From assembly GCA_944390615.1 (NCBI GenBank), contig CALXRJ010000134.1, positions 1 to 10,499 on the forward strand: DNA of 10,499 nucleotides. Reading direction: 5' to 3'. The translations under genes and the position numbers were made by a program. The stretch is from an uncultured Clostridia bacterium. Its GTDB lineage: Bacteria; Bacillota; Clostridia; TANB77; CAG-508. Of the stretch, positions 1-6,307 are shown one piece after another. How positions within the stretch are numbered: position 1 is the stretch's first letter; the number at the start of each line of letters is the position of its first letter. A model generated the notes under the pieces. The model was not told the DNA's origin and searched no databases. It saw only the letters and a list, made by a program, of their open reading frames with translations.

Positions 1-86
1 TACATAGCACCACCTAGTATAATAATTCCTGCTACTAATATGATTAATATAAAAAATAAAATAATGGTTGTAAATTTTCTTTTCAT
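1..86 (-). CDS. N-terminus of a membrane-anchored or secreted protein (truncated by window edge)
   Basis: An ATG at 86-84 opens a frame that stays open to the window edge (28 complete codons). It starts with a basic stretch (MKRKF), followed by about 20 hydrophobic residues ending in IIILGGAM. This is an N-terminal membrane anchor or uncleaved signal. An AAAGGAA ribosome binding site lies about 8 bases upstream. The gene follows the LANTG surface-protein gene on the same strand, 118 bases after its stop, with a hairpin between them. Sortases have this kind of N-terminal anchor and often sit beside their substrates, so a sortase is one guess, but no catalytic residue is in view. The function cannot be assigned from this fragment. 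Confidence 0.6.
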   Translation of the reverse strand, partial: MKRKFTTIILFFILIILVAGIIILGGAM

Positions 87-128
87 TTGCTTGTTCCTTT
101 CTATTTTTATCCCCTTTTTATGATAGCA

Positions 129-185
129 AAAAAAAATAAAAATAGCAATAAAAATCTTGTTTTTGCTGCTATTTTTATTTTTTTT
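129..185 (-). terminator. Hairpin after the LANTG surface-protein gene
   Basis: Bases 129-147 pair perfectly with 167-185 (19 bp, with TAGCA/TGCTA next to the loop), and a further 5-bp A/T helix forms inside the loop (150-154 with 160-164). Read on the minus strand, the helix ends in a run of T, as in an intrinsic terminator, and it begins about 20 bases after the LANTG gene stop. The arms are A/T-rich and nearly symmetrical, so it could work in either direction, or only partly reduce read-through into the next gene, whose start is 43 bases further on. Confidence 0.6.
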
Positions 186-204
186 CATCTCGTTATCCTA
201 TGTA

Positions 205-642
205 TTATAAATTTTTATAATCATTTACTTTTTTATAAGAATAGATTGCAGAAATTCCACATACAACTACTATTAAAGCAACAATTCCTCCCGCTTGTGC
301 TAATCCTGTATTAGCTAGTGCATTGGAATTAGAGACACTTCTGTTTGTGTTGGAATTTGTATTGTTTGTATTAGAAGAATTGTTAATAGATAAAGATGAT
401 GCATTGGAGTTATTAGAAGTGTTAGTATTATTGGTTGATGAAGTATTGCTATTGTTTCCTGTTATAGGTGTGTTTGTATTATTTGTTCCATTATTAGTTG
501 TATTGTTGGTTGATGTATTTGTTTCAGGTATTTCAGTAAACAAATCATCATCAGCGGCAAAAACTGCATTGGAACATGCTAGCATAATTACTAAACTTAA
601 CATGATTACTACTAATTTTTTTAATACTTTCATACTTTTCAT
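205..642 (-). CDS. Small secreted Asn/Thr/Ser-rich surface protein with LANTG sorting signal
   Basis: A 145-residue protein with three parts. Residues 1-29 are a signal peptide with a basic N-end, a hydrophobic core and AVFA before the likely cleavage site. Residues ~41-107 are low-complexity, almost only Asn, Thr and Ser, and probably an extended wall-spanning stalk. Residues 109-145 are a sorting signal: LANTG (109-113), a hydrophobic helix (119-134) and a short tail with KK (137-138). LPXTG-type signals are cut by sortase between T and G and linked to peptidoglycan precursor; here Ala replaces Pro, as in the LAXTG signals of class E sortases. The start at 642 is chosen because AAGGAG (653-658) lies 10 bases upstream; a second Met three codons in is less well placed. 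No folded domain is visible, so it may be a linker or spacer-type surface protein. It has its own promoter with an upstream tandem operator. Confidence 0.8.
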   Translation of the reverse strand: MKSMKVLKKLVVIMLSLVIMLACSNAVFAADDDLFTEIPETNTSTNNTTNNGTNNTNTPITGNNSNTSSTNNTNTSNNSNASSLSINNSSNTNNTNSNTNRSVSNSNALANTGLAQAGGIVALIVVVCGISAIYSYKKVNDYKNL

Positions 643-720
643 TTTCGAATCTCTCCTTATTATTTAATATTTCTATAACATCTAATAATAATATCATTAT
701 CATTTGTTAACTCTTTTTTC

Positions 721-749
721 ATTTTACAACATTTTTATACAGATGTCAA
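721..749 (-). promoter_or_regulatory. Sigma-A promoter of the LANTG surface-protein gene
   Basis: On the minus strand, TTGACA (749-744, perfect -35) is followed by 17 bases and then TAAAAT (726-721, 5 of 6 for -10). Transcription would start near 714, giving a leader of about 70 bases before the ATG at 642. The four-hexamer operator at 770-808 lies 20 bases upstream of the -35. Confidence 0.8.
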
Positions 750-769
750 TTTTTTTTATGTTTTTTTAT

Positions 770-808
770 ATTACAATTTTGTTACACATTCTTTACAAGC
801 ATATTACA
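770..808 (-). promoter_or_regulatory. Tandem TGTAAN array, WalR/PhoP-type response-regulator operator
   Basis: On the minus strand, four hexamers occur in a row: TGTAAT (808-803), TGTAAA (797-792), TGTAAC (786-781) and TGTAAT (775-770). Each is separated by exactly 5 bases, an 11-base period. All four match the WalR (YycF) half-site TGTWAH, and the known WalR site is two such half-sites with a 5-base spacer. The related B. subtilis PhoP uses TT(A/T/C)ACA direct repeats with similar spacing, so PhoP is an alternative when the array is read on the other strand. The array lies just upstream of the LANTG gene promoter, a position suited to activation. The first hexamer overlaps the ychF stop codon. 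Confidence 0.6.
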
Positions 809-1895
809 CGTTGAATTTAAAAAGAACAATATCTCCTTCTTGCATGACATATTCTTTTCCTTCTTGTCTTACTAGTCCTTTTTCTTTTGCTTGTACCATA
901 GAACCTTCTTGCATTAATTCATCATAAGATATAATTTCAGCTTTTATAAATCCTCTTTCCATATCAGAGTGTATTTTTCCAGCAGCTTCAGGTGCTTTGG
1001 TTCCTTTTTTTATGGTCCAGGCTCTTACTTCTGTTTCCCCTGCTGTTAAAAATGACATAAGTCCTAATAGAGCATAACTTTTTTTGATTAAGGTATCTAG
1101 TCCTGATTCTTTCATTCCTAATGCTTCTAGCATTTCTTTTTTGTCTGGTTCTTCTAATGAGGATAATTCATCTTCTATTTTTACACAAAGTGGTATTACT
1201 TCTGCTTTTTCTGCTTTGGCATATTCTCTTACTTTTTTTACATTTTCATTATTTTCGCAATCTGCTAGTTGCTCTTCGGAAATATTGGCTATATAGATAA
1301 ATGGCTTAGATGTTAATAAAAACATTTCTTTTAACATATTTTTTTCGTCTTCATTGTAGTCTAATTGTCTTGCTGGCATTCCATTTTCTAAGGCTAATTT
1401 TATTCTTCCTAATAAATCTATTTCTTCTTGATATTTTTTATCTGCTTTTAACATTTTTTTTGCTTTGTCTAATCTTTTTTCAACAGTTTCTATATCTGCT
1501 AATATTAATTCTAACTTTATGGTCTCAATATCTCTGATGGGATCTATGGAACCATCTACATGAACAATATTGGAGTCTTCAAAACATCTTACTACTTCAC
1601 AAATGGCATCTGTTTCTCTTATATGAGATAAAAATTTATTTCCTAATCCTTCTCCTTTGCTAGCTCCTTTTACTAGTCCTGCAATATCAACAAATTCTAC
1701 TACTGCTGGGGTGATTTTTTGGGAATGGTATAAATCAGCTAATTTTTCTAATCTTTCATCTGGTACTGCAACAATTCCTACATTTGGTTCAATTGTGCAA
1801 AAAGGATAGTTTGCTGATTCTGCTCCTGCTTTTGTGATACTATTAAATAATGTGCTTTTTCCAACATTGGGAAGTCCTACAATTCCTAGTTTCAT
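804..1895 (-). CDS. ychF: Redox/ribosome-associated ATPase YchF (OLA1 family)
   Basis: At 363 residues this is the usual length of bacterial YchF, an Obg-related P-loop NTPase that prefers ATP, binds ribosomes and is linked to stress responses and translation initiation in other bacteria. The sequence shows the P-loop GLPNVGKS (7-14), the family stretch NYPFCTIEPNVG (29-40), the G3 motif DIAG (70-73), and NISE (204-207) in place of the NKxD guanine-specificity motif, which is the family hallmark of ATP preference. A helical coiled insertion follows (~125-175), and the C-terminal TGS domain covers ~279-362. The start at 1895 is supported by AAAGGAAA about 7 bases upstream and by the conserved MKLGIVG beginning. 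It is a single gene with its own promoter (1941-1969). No intrinsic terminator is visible after its stop; that stretch instead holds the tandem operator of the next gene. Confidence 0.97.
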   Translation of the reverse strand: MKLGIVGLPNVGKSTLFNSITKAGAESANYPFCTIEPNVGIVAVPDERLEKLADLYHSQKITPAVVEFVDIAGLVKGASKGEGLGNKFLSHIRETDAICEVVRCFEDSNIVHVDGSIDPIRDIETIKLELILADIETVEKRLDKAKKMLKADKKYQEEIDLLGRIKLALENGMPARQLDYNEDEKNMLKEMFLLTSKPFIYIANISEEQLADCENNENVKKVREYAKAEKAEVIPLCVKIEDELSSLEEPDKKEMLEALGMKESGLDTLIKKSYALLGLMSFLTAGETEVRAWTIKKGTKAPEAAGKIHSDMERGFIKAEIISYDELMQEGSMVQAKEKGLVRQEGKEYVMQEGDIVLFKFNV

Positions 1896-1940
1896 TGATT
1901 TTTCCTTTCATTTCATTTCTTTTTTCCTATCTGGTTATTT

Positions 1941-1969
1941 ATTTTATAACTTTTCTTAAAAAAAGTCAA
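1941..1969 (-). promoter_or_regulatory. Sigma-A promoter of ychF
   Basis: On the minus strand, TTGACT (1969-1964) is followed by a 17-base spacer and TAAAAT (1946-1941). Initiation near 1934 would leave a leader of about 40 bases. Its -35 is only 9 bases from the -35 of the divergent tRNA promoter. Confidence 0.75.
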
Positions 1970-1978
1970 TAAAAACTA

Positions 1979-2007
1979 TTGATTTTTTTGTGCAAGTGCT
2001 ATATAAT
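1979..2007 (+). promoter_or_regulatory. Sigma-A promoter of tRNA-Thr
   Basis: TTGATT (1979-1984), a 17-base spacer and a perfect TATAAT (2002-2007). Initiation near 2014 would start about 20 bases before the mature tRNA 5' end. An inverted repeat (TCAATA 1966-1971 with TATTGA 1977-1982) sits between this promoter and the divergent ychF promoter. Confidence 0.8.
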
Positions 2008-2034
2008 AGGATACAGTTTTGTTTTTATATTTTT

Positions 2035-2110
2035 GCTTCTATAGCTCAGTAGGTAGAGCGCAGCCATGGTAAGGCTGAGGTCACGAGTTCGATTCTCGTT
2101 GGAAGCTCCA
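2035..2110 (+). tRNA. tRNA-Thr (anticodon GGT), CCA encoded
   Basis: A complete cloverleaf can be drawn. The acceptor stem is GCTTCTA/TGGAAGC (2035-2041 with 2100-2106, one T-G wobble). The D arm is GCTC/GAGC with GG in the loop. The anticodon stem is CAGCC/GGCTG (2061-2065 with 2073-2077), around loop ATGGTAA with anticodon GGT (2068-2070), reading threonine ACC/ACT codons. The variable loop has 5 bases, and the T arm is ACGAG/CTCGT with TTCGATT. The discriminator base is T (2107) and CCA is encoded (2108-2110). No second tRNA follows. No repeat of the tRNA 3' end was seen in the window, so there is no sign of use as an integration site. Confidence 0.96.
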
Positions 2111-2131
2111 ATAATGTTTATGTAAAAATTT

Positions 2132-2161
2132 TTGTAATCCTGTTTTTCAGGTTAATATATA
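2132..2161 (+). promoter_or_regulatory. Possible weak promoter for the 257-residue membrane protein gene
   Basis: TTGTAA (2132-2137), an 18-base spacer and TATATA (2156-2161), downstream of the tRNA. A short CCTG/CAGG hairpin lies in the spacer and is too weak for a convincing tRNA terminator. The gene could equally be read through from the strong tRNA promoter. Confidence 0.3.
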
Positions 2162-2201
2162 GGCACTGTTAATAAAATAATTATTTTAAGGAGGAAAAAA
2201 T

Positions 2202-2975
2202 ATGGAACTTTGGGGTATTTTGTTTGTTGCAATTGCTATAATTGTTACACGGATAGCTGTTACTATTTGTCAGGGGTATACCTATATCTATGAAGATTAT
2301 AAAATCGCGAGGATAATCATAAATACATTATTAATATTATTTATGATTCTTTTAGGTGGCATACCTATTGGGCATTTTCTTGGAACACGTTTTGTTTCTT
2401 TCTTTCTTACTCCTATGACGATAGAGGATCTGATAGTAAGAATTGTCGTTTGGGTTGTTACAGTACTCATATCAATTGCAGTATATGTTGGTTACCACTT
2501 TATTTTAGGTTTGTATCATTTTTCTGAAAGATACCGGTGGTTACAAAACATTTTTAGAATTGTCTATGTGGTTTCAATTATTGGTTGGTCTATCATCGTT
2601 TACCAATATCATTCTAATATTGAAACAACTACACAAACTATTCTACAATCAACTGAAAAAAGGAATCTGTTATCTTTTTGTAACATACCAGTACAAAATA
2701 TTTCTGGAAGGATTTACATAGACACTACTGATAATCTGCCATATTGGTATTTAGATGAAAATGGTGAAGGAGCCTTTGACTCTTCTCCTGCAACAAATTC
2801 AAACATAGTATTTTTGGAGGACAATCAGTCCCCTTATGTAGAAATTATGGTATATTCTACCCGAACAATTGAAAAAAATCACAACAACGGAACAGAAAAA
2901 ACTACAACAGATCATACATGGGCAGAATACACTTTCTACTTACCCAAAACAATTATGCAATATAATTTAAAGTAA
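2202..2975 (+). CDS. Unrecognised membrane protein: four helices plus a C-terminal soluble domain
   Basis: A 257-residue protein that I do not recognise. Hydrophobic helices lie at about 5-23, 37-58, 77-103 and 117-136. They are followed by a ~120-residue polar domain (137-257) rich in Thr, Asn and aromatic residues with beta-like alternation, and with one Cys (160). An even number of helices puts both ends on the same side; the arginine-rich loop at 108-119 follows the third helix. No catalytic motif or known fold stands out. The start is secure: AAGGAGG (2188-2194) lies 7 bases upstream of the ATG. It is one of only two plus-strand genes and follows tRNA-Thr by 91 bases. Its arginine codons include several CGG and AGG, unlike the AGA-dominated neighbours, a mild hint of foreign origin. 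It converges on the next gene, with terminators between them. Confidence 0.75.
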   Translation: MELWGILFVAIAIIVTRIAVTICQGYTYIYEDYKIARIIINTLLILFMILLGGIPIGHFLGTRFVSFFLTPMTIEDLIVRIVVWVVTVLISIAVYVGYHFILGLYHFSERYRWLQNIFRIVYVVSIIGWSIIVYQYHSNIETTTQTILQSTEKRNLLSFCNIPVQNISGRIYIDTTDNLPYWYLDENGEGAFDSSPATNSNIVFLEDNQSPYVEIMVYSTRTIEKNHNNGTEKTTTDHTWAEYTFYLPKTIMQYNLK

Positions 2976-3005
2976 TAGACACACGTTTTATGTAACTCCG
3001 CCCCT

Positions 3006-3038
3006 GAAAAATGAGTGAAATTTTTTCACTCATTTTTC
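3006..3038 (+). terminator. Perfect hairpin after the 257-residue membrane protein gene
   Basis: Bases 3006-3020 pair perfectly with 3024-3038 (15 bp, core ATGAGTGAAA/TTTCACTCAT) around a 3-base loop, 30 bases after the stop. The 3' arm ends in a T run, but no long T tract follows the helix. Because the repeat is perfect it could act on either strand. Confidence 0.65.
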
Positions 3039-3080
3039 ATCTCCATGTCAGCAATCGTAAAGAAAATTTATTTAAATTTA

Positions 3081-3132
3081 AAAAAATAACCTCGTAAAAC
3101 GTTTACAAAAATGTTTTACAAGGTTATTTTTT
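3081..3132. terminator. Bidirectional terminator between convergent genes
   Basis: AAAAAATAACCT (3081-3092) pairs with AGGTTATTTTTT (3121-3132). After one C/A mismatch, GTAAAAC (3094-3100) pairs with GTTTTAC (3113-3119), leaving a 12-base loop. There is a T run at the 3' side on both strands, so it can end transcription from both the plus-strand gene to its left and the minus-strand gene whose stop is at 3145. Confidence 0.8.
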
Positions 3133-3144
3133 ATTTTAACCATT

Positions 3145-3483
3145 TTATATTTCTTTCCAAAACCAATCTAAACTATTATCTATACTTTTTATATTATTCT
3201 TTTTAGCTTCTAGGTCATCAACCCATAAATAACAAAAGAAAGTAACTAATACAAATAAAAAGTCTATCGCAATACATTTATAGATGGTACTAGCTAAATT
3301 AGCAAATTCTTCTGTTAAGGTTGATACTTGTACAACATGAATAATTAATAATGCTAAAAATGCAATTAGTGGAATAATAGCTACTGAACTTCTTTTTATT
3401 TCTTGTCCCAAAAATATTAGTAATGCTGTTGCTAAAACAACTAATAATAATGTTAATGGATTTGTTAAATCAAATATAAACAT
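3145..3483 (-). CDS. Small hypothetical membrane protein, three helices
   Basis: A 112-residue protein without a recognisable family. Hydrophobic segments lie at about 8-25, 33-53 and 68-87. They are followed by an acidic then basic cytoplasm-like tail (VDDLEAKKNN) and an aromatic end (LDWFWKEI). One short loop is basic (KRSS, 30-33), which suggests that the N-terminus is outside and the C-terminus inside if the positive-inside rule holds. The start at 3483 is supported by a GGGGGA ribosome binding site 8 bases upstream and by a good promoter (3528-3556). It is a single gene that ends just before a bidirectional terminator. Codon use matches the minus-strand neighbours. A role cannot be inferred from context. 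Confidence 0.75.
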   Translation of the reverse strand: MFIFDLTNPLTLLLVVLATALLIFLGQEIKRSSVAIIPLIAFLALLIIHVVQVSTLTEEFANLASTIYKCIAIDFLFVLVTFFCYLWVDDLEAKKNNIKSIDNSLDWFWKEI

Positions 3484-3527
3484 GTATTTTTCCCCCTATC
3501 TTTTGTTTCTTTCTTCCATTTGCAATT

Positions 3528-3556
3528 ATCATATCATTTTTAAATATTTTTTTCAA
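3528..3556 (-). promoter_or_regulatory. Sigma-A promoter of the 112-residue membrane protein gene
   Basis: On the minus strand, TTGAAA (3556-3551) is followed by a 17-base spacer and TATGAT (3533-3528). A TG one base before the -10 makes it an extended -10 promoter. Initiation near 3521 gives a leader of about 38 bases. Confidence 0.7.
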
Positions 3557-3607
3557 CCTTTTTCTTTTATTTTTATATTTCTTTTTGATTACAATTATAT
3601 TACATTT

Positions 3608-4546
3608 TTATAATTTTAATCCTTGTGTCGTTTCTCTTAATATTTTACAACTATTGGATAATTTTTCTTGATCTTGCTCATTTAATGGTAGTTCTAGTAT
3701 TTCTCTTACTCCTTTATTAGTAATGATTGCAGGAACTCCTATATAAATGTCTTTTTCATTGTATTCTCCATTTAGATAGGTAGAAACGGTTAAAATTGAT
3801 TTTTCATCATCTAATATTGCTTTTACAAGTCTTGTTAATGCCATTCCGATTCCATAATAGGTTGCCTTTTTCTTTTCTATAATCTCATAGGCTGCATTTT
3901 TTACTTCATCTCTTATTTTTTCTAAATCTTGCATCGATTTATTTCTAGCAGTAGCTATATCAATTAATTTTTTGCAACCAACATAACAATGCTCCCAAGG
4001 AACAAAAGAGGAATCTCCATGTTCTCCCATAACATAAGCATGTGTATTTTTTGGACTAACATTTAGCTCTTCTCCTAGTAAATATCTTAATCTTGCTGTA
4101 TCTAGCATTGTTCCTGAACCGATTACTCTGCTAGTTGGCATACCAGAAACTTTTTGAACAATATGAGTCATAATATCTACAGGATTACTTGCTACTACAA
4201 ATATTCCTTTAAAACCTGTTTTCATTACTTCTTCTACTACAGATTTCATTATTTTAGCATTGGTTTCAACAAGTTCAAGTCTTGTTTGGCCTGGTTTTTG
4301 GGATATTCCAGCTGTTATCACTATGATATTAGCATCTTTACATTCCTCATATTCTCCATATCTGATATCCATCCTAGATGGTGAATAAGCAATTCCATGT
4401 GCTAAATCTAATGCTTCTCCTTGTGCTTTTTCTTTTAGCACATCTAGTAAAACTAATTCATTAACTCCTCCTTGATTAAATAATGCATAAGCAAAACTCA
4501 TTCCTACAAATCCAGTTCCTATTAAAACTACTTTTCTTTTTTCCAT
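3608..4546 (-). CDS. ldh: L-lactate dehydrogenase
   Basis: The 312-residue length is normal for NAD-dependent L-LDH, which reduces pyruvate to L-lactate and regenerates NAD+ in fermentation. The NAD-binding glycine motif is GTGFVG (10-15). The specificity loop AGISQKPGQTR has Gln83 where lactate dehydrogenases have Gln and malate dehydrogenases have Arg, so lactate is preferred. Arg89 binds substrate, Asp149 and His176 (in GEHGDS) form the catalytic pair, and Arg152 (in LDTARLR) binds the carboxylate. These positions come from aligning by eye with family motifs. The start is set by AGGAGGT (4563-4557), 10 bases upstream. It begins 23 bases after the argS stop, and no promoter fits in that gap, so it should be co-transcribed with trpS and argS. 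No clear terminator follows the stop. Confidence 0.95.
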   Translation of the reverse strand: MEKRKVVLIGTGFVGMSFAYALFNQGGVNELVLLDVLKEKAQGEALDLAHGIAYSPSRMDIRYGEYEECKDANIIVITAGISQKPGQTRLELVETNAKIMKSVVEEVMKTGFKGIFVVASNPVDIMTHIVQKVSGMPTSRVIGSGTMLDTARLRYLLGEELNVSPKNTHAYVMGEHGDSSFVPWEHCYVGCKKLIDIATARNKSMQDLEKIRDEVKNAAYEIIEKKKATYYGIGMALTRLVKAILDDEKSILTVSTYLNGEYNEKDIYIGVPAIITNKGVREILELPLNEQDQEKLSNSCKILRETTQGLKL

Positions 4547-4569
4547 AATAAATCAAACCTCCTATAAAA

Positions 4570-6279
4570 TTACATTTTATCTGGCATTTCCATGCCGATT
4601 AATTTTGCACCTTGTTTTAAAACCTTCCCTGTCATGTAAGTTAAATAAATTCTTGCATCTTGACATGATTTATCATCACCTATAATTTTATTTTCGTTGT
4701 AAAATGTACTAAATGCTTTAGATAAATCAATTAAATATCTTGCTAAAATGGAAGGTTCGTTTTTTTCAACTACTTGTTTTAGTATATCCTCAAAATGATA
4801 AATCATATCCATTATTTTTAAAGAATATTCATCTTGTAATTTTTCTACCTCTATTTCATCAAAATTTGGCAATTTTCCTACTTTTTCTAATACACTTTTT
4901 GTTCTTACATAAGTATATTGTATATAAGGTCCTGTTTCTCCTTGAAAATTTAACACTTCATCCCAATCAAATATCTGATCTTTGATTCGATTAGTTGCTA
5001 AATTATTAAATATAACAGCTCCTATTCCTATTTTTTTGGCAATTTCATCTATATTTTCTAAATCTGGATTTTTTTCTTCCATAATTTCTTTCACCCTTGC
5101 AATGGATTCATTTAATAAATCTTCTAATTTAATCAATGTACCTTCTCTTGTTGACATTTTTCCAGATTTTAAACGAACCATTCCATAGGATACATGTTCT
5201 AAACCTTTTAAATATTTTTCATCTAATCCTAAATATTTGGCAGCTCCAAATACTTGCCTAAAATGTAAATCTTGTTCATAGGCAACAACATATAAACATT
5301 TATCAAAATCATACGTTCTTGCTCGGTAAAGAATTGCTGCTAAATCTCTTGTATCATATGTGGTTGAACCATTTGATTTTACAATCATACAAGGAGTGCT
5401 AATTCCTTGGTCTTCTAAATCAATTATTTTGGCCCCATTTGACTCTTTTAAATGACCAGATTTTTCTAATATATCAATTACTTCTGGCATTTTATCTGAA
5501 TAAAATGCTTCTCCATTCCAAGAATCAAACTTGGTACCTAACATATCATAAATTCTTTGAAATTCTTTCAAACTTAAAGTTTTAAATCGATTCCATATTT
5601 CTAAACAATAGGGATCTTTATCTTCTAATTTTTTAAAATTATCTCTACAAGCATTTAAAACATTTTCGTCCTTTTTACAAAGATCATTAATTCTGACATA
5701 AATTGCTAACATATCATCAATCGGATTTTGGTCAAAAGAATATTCTTTTCCCCATCTTTTATAACCTTCTATCATTTTTCCAAATTGTGTTCCATAATCA
5801 CCGATATGGTTAATTCCTGTTACATGAAACCCTAAATATTGATAAATATTATATAAGGCTTGTCCAATTCCTGTAGTACGTAAATGTCCTATATGAAAAG
5901 GTTTTGCTATATTAGGTGCCGAATATTCTACAATAATATTTTTTTCTTTTCCATAATCTGATTTTCCAAATTCTTCTTGGGTCGCTATTTCTTTTATCAA
6001 CTCTTTTATTTGAGTCGTTTTGTTGACAAAGAAATTTAAATAACCTCCTGCTATCTCAATTTTAGTAATCATATTGGGATCTATCTCTATTTTTTCTTTC
6101 ATCTCAGTTGCAATAGCAGGTGGTGCCTTTTTCAAAGTTTTAGCAAGTCTAAAACAAGGAAAAGCATAATCTCCATTGTTACTATCTTTTGGGATTTCTA
6201 TCAATTGCAGTATTTCTTCTTTTTGCCAATTTATCATCTTAGCTATTTGCTCTGCTATTACTTCTTTAAAATTTATCAT
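4570..6279 (-). CDS. argS: Arginyl-tRNA synthetase
   Basis: A 569-residue class I aminoacyl-tRNA synthetase of normal length that charges tRNA-Arg in the cytoplasm. The N-terminal Arg-specific domain covers ~1-85 (with NGDYAFPCFRLAK). The catalytic Rossmann fold carries SAPNIAKPFHIGH, with the HIGH motif at 129-132. The second signature is KMSTR (374-378), the usual slightly degenerate KMSKS of this enzyme. The family stretch DYGTQFGKMI is at 161-170. The C-terminal DALR-type helical anticodon-binding domain covers ~450-569. AAGGAGG (6297-6291) lies 11 bases before the ATG, a rather long but acceptable spacing. It is the middle gene of trpS-argS-ldh, 28 bases after trpS and 23 before ldh. No T-box leader is visible. 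Confidence 0.97.
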   Translation of the reverse strand: MINFKEVIAEQIAKMINWQKEEILQLIEIPKDSNNGDYAFPCFRLAKTLKKAPPAIATEMKEKIEIDPNMITKIEIAGGYLNFFVNKTTQIKELIKEIATQEEFGKSDYGKEKNIIVEYSAPNIAKPFHIGHLRTTGIGQALYNIYQYLGFHVTGINHIGDYGTQFGKMIEGYKRWGKEYSFDQNPIDDMLAIYVRINDLCKKDENVLNACRDNFKKLEDKDPYCLEIWNRFKTLSLKEFQRIYDMLGTKFDSWNGEAFYSDKMPEVIDILEKSGHLKESNGAKIIDLEDQGISTPCMIVKSNGSTTYDTRDLAAILYRARTYDFDKCLYVVAYEQDLHFRQVFGAAKYLGLDEKYLKGLEHVSYGMVRLKSGKMSTREGTLIKLEDLLNESIARVKEIMEEKNPDLENIDEIAKKIGIGAVIFNNLATNRIKDQIFDWDEVLNFQGETGPYIQYTYVRTKSVLEKVGKLPNFDEIEVEKLQDEYSLKIMDMIYHFEDILKQVVEKNEPSILARYLIDLSKAFSTFYNENKIIGDDKSCQDARIYLTYMTGKVLKQGAKLIGMEMPDKM

Positions 6280-6307
6280 TTTTTAAAAATCCTCCTTACA
6301 AGCAAAA

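Noticed and set aside
481..520. CRISPR-like or tandem DNA repeat in the Asn/Thr coding stretch
   Set aside because: The repetition is irregular codon reuse (ACA, AAT) within a coding frame, with no constant repeat unit or spacers.
562..590. Lipoprotein reading of the LANTG protein signal peptide (Cys23)
   Set aside because: MLAC has poor residues at -3 and -2 for a lipobox, while AVFA gives a good type I cleavage site and the C-terminus carries a sorting signal.
323..667. Long open frame on the plus strand opposite the LANTG protein gene, rich in Leu and Val
   Set aside because: It is the antisense image of an Asn/Thr repeat, has no ribosome binding site, and the opposite strand has a clear signal peptide, sorting signal and promoter.
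2035..2975. tRNA-Thr as an integration site for the gene behind it
   Set aside because: No copy of the tRNA 3' end, no integrase and no flanking repeat were found in the window.
3608..4546. Malate dehydrogenase
   Set aside because: The specificity loop has Gln83 (QKPGQTR) rather than the Arg typical of malate dehydrogenase.
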